A stretch of 64,000 bases of DNA, taken from the NCBI GenBank assembly GCA_937925475.1, contig CALEWH010000022.1, positions 1 through 64,000 on the forward strand. The letters are read 5' to 3'. Positions 18,801 through 33,800 of the stretch are shown here, piece after piece. A program made the position numbers and the translations under genes. This DNA comes from an uncultured Clostridia bacterium (GTDB lineage: Bacteria; Bacillota; Clostridia; Christensenellales; UBA1242). Below the pieces are notes generated by a model. The model made no database searches. It was not told the origin of the DNA and saw only the letters and a program-made list of their open reading frames with translations. How positions within the stretch are numbered: the stretch's first letter is position 1; each line of letters begins with the position of its first letter.

Positions 18801-21800
18801 ATTTTACAGTTTATTGATTGTAGTGATCCTGTTTTATAAATGTATACAATATTTATCATACAGTATTTGTTATTGCCTGATAATTCGGCACCGAATATGT
18901 ATTTTTTACAATTATTTTCAGAATATGTACTAATATCAACATCACCCGAATTTATTCTAAAGTAGAAATTGTAAAAATCGGAATGATAATATGTTCCGCA
19001 AACTAGTCCCCACTTTTTAATATTTGAAGAATTAACTACTGCTGATGATTCATTTACAAATGAAACTTCCGATATTGTAGAATCAGAAACATTACCAACT
19101 ATTCCACCACAACAATAACTTGCGTTTATCTCGGTGTTTTCAATGGTTGCGTTTTGCAAAATAGATGATTTATTTATATATCCTGCAATACCACCAGTTG
19201 TTGCACCGCCAATAGTTGTGCCTTCATCTACTTTAAGCGCCGATAAGATGCTGTTTTCCGCATGTCCGACAATTCCACCAGCATAACAGCCTTCGGTTGT
19301 ATCACTGCCTATAATAGTAGAACTTGAAACACTGCTATCAAATATAACACAATTGTTTTCCGCATGTCCGACAATTCCACCAGCATTGCTTGTGCCATAA
19401 ACTGCTATGTTTTTCACAATCACATTGTTAATCTCTACATTCTCAGCTTGACCTACTGCACCTCCAGCATTTTTACCATTAATCTTAACATTACCACCAC
19501 TTGTACCAATGCTTGAATTAATAATCCTTGTATTTTTGGCATTTCCGACTATGCCACCAGCGCAAGTAGTAGCCGAAACATTTGCATTCACTATATCAGT
19601 ATGAGTTATTTCTACATAACGTGAAGTGTTGTTTTCAATAGTTCCTACTATGCCACCGGCATTATTAGCACCATTTACAATATATTTGCTAGAATCTGAC
19701 CCCAAATTGCTTACTAAGATTGTAGCATTACTATTACTAATAGATGACATAATATACTTTGCGATAAACGCACCCGAATTGATTGTTCTGTCAACAATAT
19801 AATCATTGATTGCATCAACTTTCATTGTAGGTGCATCTTGCACTAGACCAAACAATCCGCCATATTGTGCATCATAACCTTTTGCATAGTCGGCTGTAAT
19901 GTTTTCACTCATAAGGGCTGAACGATTTGTCGAATATGCACCATAACAAATCATATTGTTAATATAATTATCAGTACCAGCACTTTCAAAACTACCTTTA
20001 AATGAGCGATTATTATACCTTACGCCAATCGGTGTCCACAACTTGCCTGACAAATCAATTGTCTTTGCAAGCACGATTGTTTTGCCTTTAAAAGAATTTC
20101 CTTCTTCGTTTACTTGATATGCAACCCATGCAAGTTGTCCCGGAGTATTGATTGTATATATTATTTTACCATCAACCTCTTTTGGGGATACCGCATTGCT
20201 AGCTTTTGCACCTTCATCAATCCAGTATTCTTGTGAGAAAGTCAAGCGTGGAAGGCTATAATTTTTACCTTCAATCCTATTCCATACACTACCCCAATCA
20301 GTACCAAACAACGCATTTGTTTGAGTTTGCATTTCGGAAATCTTTTTATTTTTTCCGCTATAACCAGGACACATATTTGCGTTGTCATTGACAATATATG
20401 CATTTTCTGGATAGTCACCGCCATTATAACTCAACATTGTATAGCCATATCTTTCTGCTGTATCTTTCGGATTATATGTGCTTGATGCAAGAGCATAGCC
20501 GTTTCCAGCATATTTTATCTCGGCAAAATATACATTATTAATAGAATTTGAATAATTCGAATTATTGTTTACTACAAAATAGAATTTTCTTCTGTCAGCT
20601 TCATTATAATGTTTCATTTCACCAGCAGTTATACCCATTACAGCATATGCATTGGAAATATCAATTTTCGCACCCGACTTTGCATTTCCTACGAAGCCAG
20701 CAGTGTTTCCACCGCACACATGCGAGTTTTCGATACCGACTTTTGATATCGTAACAGTAGTAGTACTGTTTCCATTTGTAGAACCTATAAGAATAGCAGT
20801 GTTTGCATATACTCCACTTGCCACTTGAGCATTGCTTATTAGCAAGTTCTTTATATTCACACCTTCCACAACTCCAAACAATCCGTTGTTTTCATTGCCC
20901 ACAACTGACATATTTGAAATAGTGTGTCCATTTCCTTCAAATGTTCCTTTAAATGGACTTGTTTGTGTTCCGATCGGAGTCCACAATTTGCCTGACAAAT
21001 CTATATCATTTGCAAGCTTGATTGTTTTACCTTCAAAGTTGTTACCTTCTTTTTCAGAGTTTACTTGATATGCGACCCATGCAAGTTGTTCCGGAGTAGT
21101 GATTGTATAAGTATTATTATTCTCTGTGACCGCTGTACCTTGAGCAATCCACGAATAATCCGAAGCATATTCATTATCGAAATAATGAACCTTGTACATC
21201 CATGATGGGACAAGAGCGCTATTGTTTTTGTTTGTGATTTGAGACCAATATTTATTTATATCTAGTGACAAACCGTCAAAATTGTCGACATTGCTTGCTT
21301 GAACTAAATCAAAATTCCCTTTTGTTGTGTGATAATTAAGTGTAGATTGAAGTACAGTCAAGTTGTTTTTATCATAATCTGATAGGTTTGAATACGAATC
21401 ACCTACAATAACACAATTTGCCATATCTTTTAGGTAAATATTAGTGTCATTAAACGAAAACATACTTGCATAAGCAAAACCCTTAGAAGTACTTTTAAGG
21501 ACTATATTATTGTTAGTTTTTATCAAATTAGTAGATGAGTCAATCTTACAATGAGCATCCATAGTGTGAAGACCAATTATGCTTCCATTGTTTGTAATGG
21601 TTGTTGGATCTCCACTTATCGCGCCACCATAGATAGTACCATTGTTTATAATAGTTGTAACAGCACTAGTAGCATTTCCAAGCAAAACAAGTGATGCTCT
21701 TTTTTCTACTTCAATACTGTTTACAAACGATTGTTTGTCTTCTAAGTATACTGTGTTTCCACTCTTAATTAGACTTTCTGATGTTGTCAATGGATTTTGA

Positions 21801-24800
21801 CCACTACCAGAGATGTTTGTCGATTTACCCGATTCAACAGTACTTAGTCTTGGGAAGAAATCATTAATTTCTCCTTGCTCAAAGCCAGTTGGAGTACCAA
21901 ATTTATTTTTCAATCCGCTTGCACTTATGACTGTACCATAACCATTTGAGAATGGCACAAATTCTTTTACATATAGTGCATTAGAAATAGTTATGTCATC
22001 ACCACCACTTTGATTATTATAAACACCAATCAATCCTCCCTTTTGAGTGTTTTCAAAGAAGTTATAACTATATAGCGTAATTAGTATCTCTCCATCTTCA
22101 TCATCGCTATTTGGCAATACAAATTCGACAGCCGAATAGCAATTTTCTATTGAGTGAGGATCTTTTGTTGAGTGAGGATCTTTTGTTGTATGGTTATACA
22201 CACCTATAAGACCACCAAGATTTGTATCTGATTGGTCAATACACATAATATGTTGAGCCGAATAAATTTTACCTACTGCATAACTACTAGTAATCTTAAT
22301 GTTTTGAGCAAATCCAATAAGACCGCCATATGCAAATGTCTTAACTGAGCCTACAAATCGGTCGTCAATGATATCCACATCTGCACTAACTTGGCTGACA
22401 GTTTGAGATGTGACAATTTGAGATGAGCCATCTTGAGATGTGATAGTTTGAGATGTGACAGCGCAAGCATAACCTATTGCTCCACCCATATATGATTCAT
22501 AACCACTATCAATATTTGTAGTAATAGTGCCACTATCTTTACTATGATTAATATTACCTATAACTTTTGATGTTGCAACAGATGTATCTTTAGCATAACC
22601 TACCAAACCACCTGCATATAATACTGTTTTGTTAGTCGAAGAGCCATTTGTATCAGCGATTTTTATAATGTCAAGTTTCTCAAGTGTTTCACCACTACCT
22701 ATATAACGATTTATCTCAACATCTTTTATATTACTGCTTTCTGCTTTACCTATTGCACCGCCAGCATACAATGTCGAATATTCTCGCATTTTTACGTCGA
22801 TACTCGAAGTAGATGTATTTATTGTGTTTGCAGTTGTTGTAGTAGAAGTTGTTGTTGTAGTAGTTTCGTCATTTTTCTCGATTGTGACGCTATCAATACT
22901 ACCTGCAAGACCACCAATGCAAATATTGTCTTTTGCCACATTTCCATTGTATGTGATAGTTTGTGAAGAATCAAGCCATTTCAACTTAGAAAGAGCGACA
23001 TATCCAAATACGCCACCAATGTTGTTTGATGATGTACCACCATTTATGCTATTACTGCTCTCAAACTTGATTTGACCACTTGCAGTAACATTAGTATAGT
23101 CAACATTTGAAGTATAACCTACTGCTCCACCTACATATGTACTACGGTTGGTTATTGTAGGAGTAGTAGCATCAATAAACACATCACTTGTAGTGATTGT
23201 CTCTACTGTCGAGTACTTACTCTTTGCTTCATTCCAGCCTATTACGCCACCAATGCTTAGACTACTTGAAGTAAACCCTACATTATTATTTTGATGGTTG
23301 TTTTTATTTATTTTGATTTGTAAGCTTTCTACTTCAAGTGAATTTAATTTTTTTCCACTTTCAGCGTAGTTTTTACCAACAATGCCACCAAAAGCAAACT
23401 CATAATTATTGTCTTTGTCTTTATACATTGATGCAGTAAAGGTTGTGCTTTTGCCTTCCAAAGTAATACCATATATTTTATTTGATACATAACTATCGCC
23501 AGTATTGCCAGCCAAACCAATCGCACCACCAACATAGGTAGTGTTGTTGATATACACTTGCGAACTTGCATTAGTGAAGCCCAAATTGATGTCGTGTATG
23601 TCGCAATTTTTAGCATAACCGATAAATATTGCGCCTGCCTTAGTGAAATTATTTTCTATTGCGTTGTTTGCTTCGCTAGTGTTGCACTTAATTGATGACG
23701 AATTAAGGTTAAAGTTCCTAAATTCGGCACCGTCAGCGACTCTGACAAAACCAAAGTAGTCATTGTTTGAGTCGTCGATAGTAAGTGTATTAATTGAATA
23801 CTGTTGATTTTGTGCACTGTAAAGTTTGCCAGTAAATGGCTTGTTTTCAGTACCAACAGGCATCCAAACGGAAGTAAGATTGATGTCGTTTTGCAAAACG
23901 AAAGTTGCATCAAGATATGTACCCATCTTTTTCAAATCATCTTCGGTATACACATTGACAAGTTTTGGTTTTAGGTTGTTGACGATGCTTGGGAAAACAT
24001 CTCTCACACCTTGAACTTCGTTGATGATCTCGCCAGTTGCATTTAACAATGTACCATTCCAGTTGAATGTATCCCAACCATAATATACTCTTGTTGTGAT
24101 AATGTTGTTTATTGTACCTTCATCTCCGTCTTCGGATGTTATCCTTTTCCAGACTGCATTTGCGTCTGCCAAGTTGTAACCACGACCTACCAATTCGTTT
24201 AGAGTACGAAGGCTTCCATAGTATCTAAGTCTCGAATATCTATATGTATAATCACCAGTCGAATAGTCGCCCGATATCATAGAAACGTATTCTTCCTCTT
24301 GGTCTACAAAAATGTTTAATTCGCTACCATCAGCACCAAAACTTGTTTCGTTTTGGTTTAGATTGCCTATTTCGTCAAGCAAAACATTAGGTTGAAGATA
24401 TTTGTATGTAGCCTTGAAGAATGTATCTTCATAGATTTTACGAGATGCAATAGTATTTTGTGTGATTAGTCCAGTACTTGACATATATCCAACAAACATA
24501 CCTACCCACGAATTTGATTGTGTAGGATAGTATTGACTACGAGTAGGATTTAGGTCTACTCTACGCCAGATATTTGCACCTACGATATTTGAATAAGTGG
24601 TTTTTATTCCTTCTCTTTTTAGCAATGCATCGATTAAAGCGGTTGAATTTGAAATGTAACTAAATGTACTATTTTCTCCCACAGCAGATGAAGCATCTTC
24701 AAATTTTTTGCCGTTATTGTCGTAGATTGCTGGCTCAATACCGATGATACCACCTGTACCAAAGAAACCATATACACTGCCTGTGGTGTAAATTGAGTCA

Positions 24801-27800
24801 AGTTTGCCACCAGCATTTAGACCAATAACACCACCAGCATATGCTGAGTTTTCGTTAATGACATTAACTCTCGAATACGAATTTTCGATAGATCCGCCAA
24901 TGTTTGCTCCGACTATGCCACCGATATAATGAGCATTGCCTGTAAACAAGTCGTTTTTGACTTGCAAAGTGTAAACTGCGTCATTACTGCTTGGATTGTC
25001 AAGAGTGTTGTAATAGTCGCTATTGTTTTTCGAAACATCGTCCGATTTGTAGAACTTAGCGTCTATTTCGCTTTGATTTTGATATTTTACTTCGACACGA
25101 TTTATGCGACCTTCATTGTGTCCGACAATCGCACCACCAACACGAAGTGCATTGATTTCAGTAGTGTCCCCTACCACAAACTCTGAGTTTGTAACATTGG
25201 ATTTAGCGCCTATATAGCCCGCAATACCACCTACTACTTCACCCGACAATGAGATGCTTTGACCTACATAACATTGTCTTATACGGTCTACAAAGTCAAT
25301 GCTTTGATTTCCTGAATTAGTATCGATTGTTGGATTTACATCTACATCAATAATTCCGGCAATGCCACCTACATAACTTATGTTTTCTATTGCACTAGCA
25401 AGTTTATCAGCAGTTCCTTCGGCACTACTTAAATATGCCTTTTTATCGTCTTCGAAAGGAGATACAAACATCTTAAAGTCTGTATTTGCCTTATTTGGAT
25501 TTTTACTACTAAATGTATTAAATTTGTTTATAGAATTGGCTTGAACGGAAATGTTGCTAGTAACATTTACTACATCGGCCTCTCCCACTATCAAACCTGC
25601 CAGTCCACCTACGGCATTAAGTCCTTCGACTTTGATCGACTTGTCCTTGCCAGAGATGTTGATATTGTATACTTTACCGCCATCAATTACACCTGCAAGC
25701 ACACCTACAAAGTTGATATTGCTTCCATTTATCTCTTCGATATTGATGTTTAAGTTGCGGACAGTACCTATTTTTGTAACATTAGTACCATTTATTTTTT
25801 CAGTGACCTTACGGATTGCCTTAAACAAACCAAGATATTTTATTGTATCGTTAGCATTTATATCGTCGGCACTTATGCGAAGTTGGTCTATTGTAAGTCC
25901 ATTTCCTTCAAAGTTTCCTACAAATACAGTGCTAAATGTATTGGCTGTTTGAATTTGATCAAACGCTATGTCGTGTATCATACGAACTACACTTGGTCTT
26001 TCATCCGTCTTTGATTCATCATTGATACCTAGATTGATATTATAATCTTCGGCAGTAGCGACATGAAGTGGGTTGTTGATAGAACCTGTCGATATATCTA
26101 CACTATATGATGTGTTCACTAGTTCTTGATTATCAATATCACACTCAATTTTCCAATTATTCACTGTATTGTATGAATAGATATCTTTTCCCTCTTCGTT
26201 TTTCTTAGATACATAATATCTTAGGCTTATTGTGCGCATATTGGCAGTGATAAGTTCGGGTCTATTTGCTGTATAAGTCGATTGTTTTAGGTGATCTTTA
26301 TAACCAGCTGTTGTGGTTGTCTTCTCATTTGGAATAAACCATACACCATCTTCTATGTTTATATTTTTAGCATAGTCGCTATTAAAGCCCCAAGAAGTAA
26401 ATGTGTTGTAGTCGCTAAATGCGCCAGCATAAAGTGATGTAGCCACATCGTCTGTTGCTTTTGAGAAACTATCTTTTACTGAAACTTCACCTATACTATC
26501 TACGCTATCACTTGCTGCAATATACATATAGAACGACTTATCTACGCTTGTTTTTGTCGCAACAAATGGATAGTAGTTGGTGTTTTCATTGATGATAGAA
26601 GACATCGAATAACTACTTTCGATACTTCCAGAGTTGTCGTAAGCAAAACCAGCACCATTTGTACCTGAAATAAGTATGTTTGCATAACAATTTGATACGG
26701 TCGCCTTGTTGATGCCTACAAAGCCCGAAGCATAGCTATTTGTATAAACAGCTGAGCCCAAAGCACGAAGTGAAGTGAATTTTTTGTAAAGTTCTTTATC
26801 ATGACCTAATTTGTATAATTGATAACCTGCATATTCACTTAGATCGATTTTTATTTGACCGGTCTTTTTATCGTTTACATTATATTCTGGGCTATTTGCA
26901 TTAATAACAAGCATATTTGTGCTTTTATCAATGTATGTAGTAAGATTGTTGTTTTGATTGTTTTTGTCATAAACATCTACTGTTTCGTCACCAAGTACAT
27001 AGCAGAATTGGATTTTACCGCTTTCGTGCGACGCTACAAAACCTGCTGTGCTCGAATTTGCTTTTGTTTGTTTGTCATTTGAAATGACACTGCCCGCCTT
27101 GAAGTATGACGAACTAATATAACCAGAGTTTTGCGCTACAAAACCTGCAACATAGTCAATACCTTTGACATTTATGCGTTCGACACTACTATTTGTAATG
27201 TATCCGCTTGCGGAGTTTAGTCCGACCATACCACCTACTCTTAGTCCAAGAGTCTCTTTAGTGTCGTCAATCACGATACTAAATGTGTCTACATGGTTGT
27301 CTTCATTGATGTTGACTTTACCTTCTCCATTTGATGTAAAGTACCTGCTAAAGTCTTCGGTGACTATTGGCGAATATTCATTAACATTTTTTAGAGATTC
27401 TTCTCTATTTTTTCTTACAAACATTGCATTATTAATAATGTTTACATTTGTGATAATGCCATAGTTTGTGCCGGCAAGTATTCCCGCATTGACACCTTCA
27501 GTGTTTTGAATCGACACTTCAAGTACGCCAGTGTTGTCTATTGAAAGATTTTCGTTTGCATCTTCCACAACAGGACAAATATCAATAGTCAAGTTTTTGA
27601 CTGTTGTGTAATATCCTAGGTCTTCGTCAGAACCTATTTCGCTAAACAAACCTATGTTTGTAAGTCCAGCCACTTCACCAAACGATGTAATAGTGATAGT
27701 GTATCCATTTCCGTCAAACGACTTAAATAGTGCTGGGATTGGAGTCCATTTTGACAAAACAAGGTCATTTAGAAGTATATAACTCTCGCCCGCAACCATA

Positions 27801-30800
27801 TTTTTAAGGTCGTTTATGGACTTGATTGGGAATGGGTTGTTGTCAGCAGAAAGTTGCATAACATTGACTACAAGTGTCTTAGTTTTTAGTACACCAAGCA
27901 TAGATGCAACATTATGATTGTCGAAAATTTGCACACCACTTTGAGTGTAATCAAACATTGCTTCGGTAACAAATTTGTCACTTACACTACTTCCAGCAAT
28001 TTTAATAGTAAAGTTTTTAAATTTTTCATTACTACCTACTATTCCACCAATAATGTATCCGCCACTTCTACTATAATCGCCAGTAGAAATTAGATAGTTT
28101 TCGTGCTTTTTGTTTCTCCACAAATATTTTGCTTTATATGTTCCATCTTTTTCGGTATGTCCAGAAGTAAGGGTTTCGCCAAGTGCAGTTATATCATTTT
28201 CTACTCTCTCTGTTATACCCAATTCATCCAAAGCAGATTTATTATACAAAGCGTCTACGCTAATTTTGATATCTTTTCTTTCGTTGTAGTAGATACTTAA
28301 CATATCTTCGTTTGTACCTGATGTTGCATCGACAAAAGTCAAATTTTTAACTAAGAAATCGACTATTTGTACTTTGATTGTTGAAGACGAAAGATACGAT
28401 ACTCCATCAATAACCCTAGATACTGTGGCAGTAATGCTTATTTGTTTATTAACATATGCAGTGTACTTGTCCACAGTAGTTATTTTATCTAATACAAACT
28501 CATATTTGCCTGAAAGGGTTTGTTTAACATCACCCAAAACATTTTCAACTGTCCACTCCTCAAATTTATCGTAGTTTTGAGCGATAATATTGATTGGAAG
28601 AGTTCCACCAATGTTTAGAGTGGCTTCGGTCTTTTCAGCGTTTGTAGTCGAATAACAATCGCTTGCGGAGTTGTCCCAAGTGATAGCCAATTGTGGAACA
28701 CCAACTACATCAAGAGTTATGCTTTGCTCAAATTGAAGTGTGTCACCACCGTCTTCAATCGCATAACCTTTTATCACAACTCTTACGCTCGAATCCGAGT
28801 ATTTGGAGTCAAGGCTTAGCGCAAACAACAATGATCCGTTCCATACAAAGTTGTTTTTGTCGTTTTCGTCATAAGGATTTCTAGTTGTTGGATCAACACT
28901 ATTTATATCATTGTATGCCGAATACTTATTTACAACCTTAATCATATTTGAAGCGTTGTTTATAGTCTCGAAGAATGGATAGTTGTAGTATACACTTACG
29001 CCCGAAATGTCGTTTTGATATGCTTGGCTTTCCACAACTTGACTGATTACTGAGTCAGGTGTGCCTTCTATCTCGGCAGTGACATAGTCAAACTTGCCAT
29101 ATGAAGGAGTTATGTCCGCTTGAAGCAAACTATTGTATCCAGGGACGATTTTTGTCGAAGCATATTTGTATGATTTGTATTCTTGTTGATAGTCTACATC
29201 TCCAATATTGTCATTTAGGAAGAATTTTGTATAGTGGCTTAGTCGTACATTTTCCACTTGGAATGGCAAAATTGTATAACTAAATTTGTCTTTTCTTTCC
29301 ACATTATCGGCTGTCATATCGATACTGCAAGTAATGTCAAATGTGGTTTTGCTAGTAACATATTCATAATCGCTTGGATCTACATAAGCCACAAACTTGA
29401 TAGTGTGCTCGTTTCGTGTAGAATTGTAGTTTGTTTCCACAATCACGAAAGTAAGATTGTTTACTTTTATCGAGTCTGTTTCTTGATTATTTTTGACAAA
29501 TTTGCTTGTGTATTTTCCAGCATTCAATGTCGATGTTATTTTATAACTTTCATTAACAGTCTCACCATTTGCTTTGTATCCAAAATCCATTGTCACTGGA
29601 ACAAGAATCTCGTCATTGCTTCTTACGATGATTTCAAAACTACTCATACTTGCAATACCACTGCTGATATTGTTTGGAGCGTAGATATTGTAAGCATAAC
29701 TTGTTTGAGTAACGGAGTATTTCTTATAGTTGTCAGTAATAGCACTAGTACCAGTCAAAGCGTCCACATATTTGCGATACAAATAGTTTGTGTCTTTGTA
29801 GTTGACGCTGTACAAATAGAATGGTCGTACTTCAACATTCAAATCGGTTGTTATTTTAAAGTTGTGGCTAGCGCCTTCTAAGCATATTGCATTTGCAGTC
29901 GAATATGTTTTTCCGTCAATAACTACGCTAGTTGCATCAGTGCCTGTTGCATCAGTTATTTTGTATTCTAGCCAAATGTTTTGCAACACAACAGATTTTT
30001 CGCCATTTTTGCCAAGTAGACCAAATATTGACGAATTGTTTTTAAGAACATTTGCATTAGATCCAATACTTTCCACACCATTTGTAGTAGTGTAATTGTA
30101 AACAAGTGTGTTGACTGCTTCTTTTACCATAACCACAATGTCGCAAGAAAGCGAATTGTTTAGACTGCTTGTGATAGTGATAATTGCACTGCCCACGCCA
30201 AGAGTAACAAGTTTGTATTCGCCGTTGTGTTTTACGACTTTGACGATTCGGTCGTCACTTGAACTTACTTGCAAACTGCCATTTCCCACAAACTTAGGCA
30301 AAACAGCTACATCTACAATCGAGTTTGCGCCAATCAAAGTGTATGTATTGCTAGCGTCGTTGGAGCTTGCACTATCCCAGTCAAGCATCAATGAAACAGG
30401 TCGGCTAGTACTTGTATCCTTTTCTATATTGTCGCCAGTTTTTACGACATTGTCCACTTTATAGATAGTGTTTTCTTTTTCACTTGCGCTAAGAGTCTCT
30501 GGTGCAAGGTCAATAATCAAATCTAGCGTGCTATTGTGGTCATAATCCATAGAATGACCAAACGATAGCGGAACACCATGATTGATGTCGGCATTGCGAT
30601 ACAAAAACTCGCCATTTGGATTTGTAGCACCTAGACCAGTGTCACCACTGCCCTCGTACAACTTGTATGCATAAGTAGATAGAAGACTATCGCCCTCAGC
30701 ACTTACATAACCTTGAATGTAGTCGCGTGGATTTACAAATCCTTCGCCTTTAATCAAGGCTGATTTTGTCTCGTACTCAGGGATTGTGAAGGCTCTTTCT

Positions 30801-33800
30801 GTTTGACCTACATACATTATGTACCAGCCTGCCAACGAATCATTACTTCCATAATTTTCAAATGTCAAATCACTATAATTGATATTTGTATAATGATAAT
30901 TGCCACTATAATAATCGGACGAATTTACACCTGTTTCTGCAAATTCGATTTCGGTCATATTGCCGGCATCGTTATATCTATCGGTCTTAAATCCGACATA
31001 ATATGAGTTTGATGCAGTAAGGCGAGTATACTTGAATGTCACAACAGCTTCACCAAGTGTAGTGTTGTCTTGTGGAACTGTGCCATCAACAACATACTTA
31101 ATCAAATTGTGATACATATTTTTGTCATCAAAATCTGTTCCAGTTGTGTCAGCAGAGCCAAGATATATCTTGTTGTTGCTGATTGTGATGTTGTCATAAA
31201 CATCATTGCCTACTTTATAGTCAATATAAGTTGACTCTCGTGCAAGCACTGTTTTTGTTTTGCTTTCGCCTCTATCAAATAGAATTCCACTTACTGTTTC
31301 GTAAGCCGAATTTATTCCACTTACTGTTTTGCCAGTGCTCGAATAAATGTAGTCGTTGTAGAAATAAAACTCATTTCCACCATTGTAGACGCCATTTTTA
31401 TATACATAAGCTTCAACAGATGAATAAACAGGAACTTGTTCAACATACAACAACTCGCCAGTGTACACAGTAACACTAGTATTGCCAGTATTATCAGCAA
31501 AGTAGTTTTCGGTATCTACATTTGTAGCCCTATAATACTCAGTCGCTCTGTATTTTAGTACTCCAACGCCAGCCAAAGTGGTGTTTACATCTTCACCGTT
31601 TGCCTTAACTTCGGCTGCTGTATAGTACTTAGGCATATTGGCTTTATCTGCACTTGCTACATACAATGGTGAGTAAGCATTGGCTTCTACCAAGACATAA
31701 CTTACTGTTCCATTTACATCGATTTGCTTTTTATAATAACTTGTAGCGCCTTCAAATTTTAATATGTCAGCGTCTACTCGACCAGTAGCGTCTTCGCTAT
31801 ATGAAGGAGCTTCCGCACTATCTTTGTACAACAAAGAGCCGTTTTCTCTTGCTTGGATAACAATTTTTTCGCTTCTTAGATGATTTAAAATATGGCGTTT
31901 TTCGATAGGATTGTTGCTCGAAACTGTACGAACAGTGTCATTGTCATAATAATTTACAACCACATTAGTGGCTTTTCTTTCGACATAATAGTAGTTGTCG
32001 TTGTTTTGATAGCCCAAGCCCGAATTGGTCACATTGTATTTTACCGAACTTACTTGGCCTATATCACCAAGATTTCCGGCAGTAGTTTTCTTTTCAACAA
32101 CTTCGCCAACATAAGCAAAGTTTTGAACATATTGTCCGTCAGATTTTAGCAAAGTATACGAGTTGTTGATATTAAACACGCCCGAATAACCCTTGTTTAC
32201 ATCATCGGATTTCACATAATAACCATCGGCATTTTTCTTGTATGGCAAACGACCTTCTAAGTTTAGTCTGTCAAGAAGTGCCGAACTGTCGCCCACAAAA
32301 CCGCCCACTTTTGTGGCATTTTTGGTTTGACCCAAAACATTGGCATTGAAGACAAACAACAATCCGTTCGCCTTACCTACTACGCCACCGATAATGGCTG
32401 TACCCACCAAGTCTTGACCATCTTTTTCCGAATAGGTGTTTGTGATTGTCGCATTGAAGTACACATTAAGTAGCGCGCCACCAAAACCTTCAATTGGATT
32501 CTTATTTGTATCAGCATAACCATCTGACAAGCCGACAATACCACCTACATATGTGTTTTTGTCGGTCGAACTTACTACTAGTGGTTTTAATAAAATTATG
32601 TCACCATAGTACACGCCACTATTGTCACGAACCAAGGTTTTGTCAAAGTCAATTTGACCCATATTGTTTTTGTGATCAAACGACATATATAGTTGGTCGA
32701 TATATTTGTATTCGTCACTATCAATACTAGCAATACTTTGTCTTTTTGTTTCGATACTACTACTTGAAACAACAAAGTATGAGTTTACACTGCTATATCC
32801 AATAGTGGCCACAACCACATCACCCGAAGTAGAAGTAAGTGTAGCACTGCTTACTGCGATGACATTTGACATTGTTATATTTTGAACATTGTTTTCCAAA
32901 ACATAACCAGCAATACCACCGACATAGTTTCGTGCAATAATGCTCGAATTGAAGAAACTAATCTCGTCAAGACTATCCACAAATTGAACTTTGCTGTGAT
33001 AGATTGTTCCGCGCGAATAGTTTGAGTTTGCAGTTGTGTCGGCAAGTGCACCATTGCCATTTAGAGATAGTCGATTATTTAGGATATATTTGTTTGTCAC
33101 CGAAACATTTGAAGCCGAATTTGTGCTTAGGTTTGCACTTACACCCGCAATACCACCGACATAGTCGTTTGCGATAATGTGTGGGATTACTGTGATTTCG
33201 TCTATTAGACCATAGTTGTATCCAGCAATACCACCAACATAGTTGTTGGCAATAATGATTGTTTTACAAGTGATGTTTGTAATTTTTGATAAGTAATAGT
33301 TTGTATTTGTGCCCGATCCACTAGATGTGTTTTCACTAAATGCACTACTCTCGTTTAGTCCGACTACGCCACCCACAACTGAGTCGTCGTTTCGGATCAT
33401 TCCCTTGTATGTACTATCGACAAGAGTCGCATTGATAAGTGAGTATACATCAGCGTGATCGATTGTTCCGCTTCCATCACAACCTAGATTTGATGCAATA
33501 TTGACACCCGCTACTCCACCTACAAAAGTAGTCGTAATACCATTTAGTGTAGGGTCTTCTTGTTTGTCCCTGACAAATAAAGCAATGTTTACTTGCAGAT
33601 CAGAGATATATCCACCATTGACACCCACAACTCCACCAATATATGCATGGTTGGATTGTGCTTCTACAATGCCAGTAAGTTGGTATGCAATCGAGTTGTG
33701 CTTATTGTCATTTTCATCACTTTGCACAAGTGTGTCTAACACATTGCCCTTTAATGTATCATAACCGCGAACTGTGTCATCGATTACTGTTATGTTTGTA

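Noticed and set aside
19253..21109. CRISPR or insertion-element interpretation of internal repeats
   Set aside because: The repeats lie in frame inside one coding sequence and encode a recurrent protein motif.
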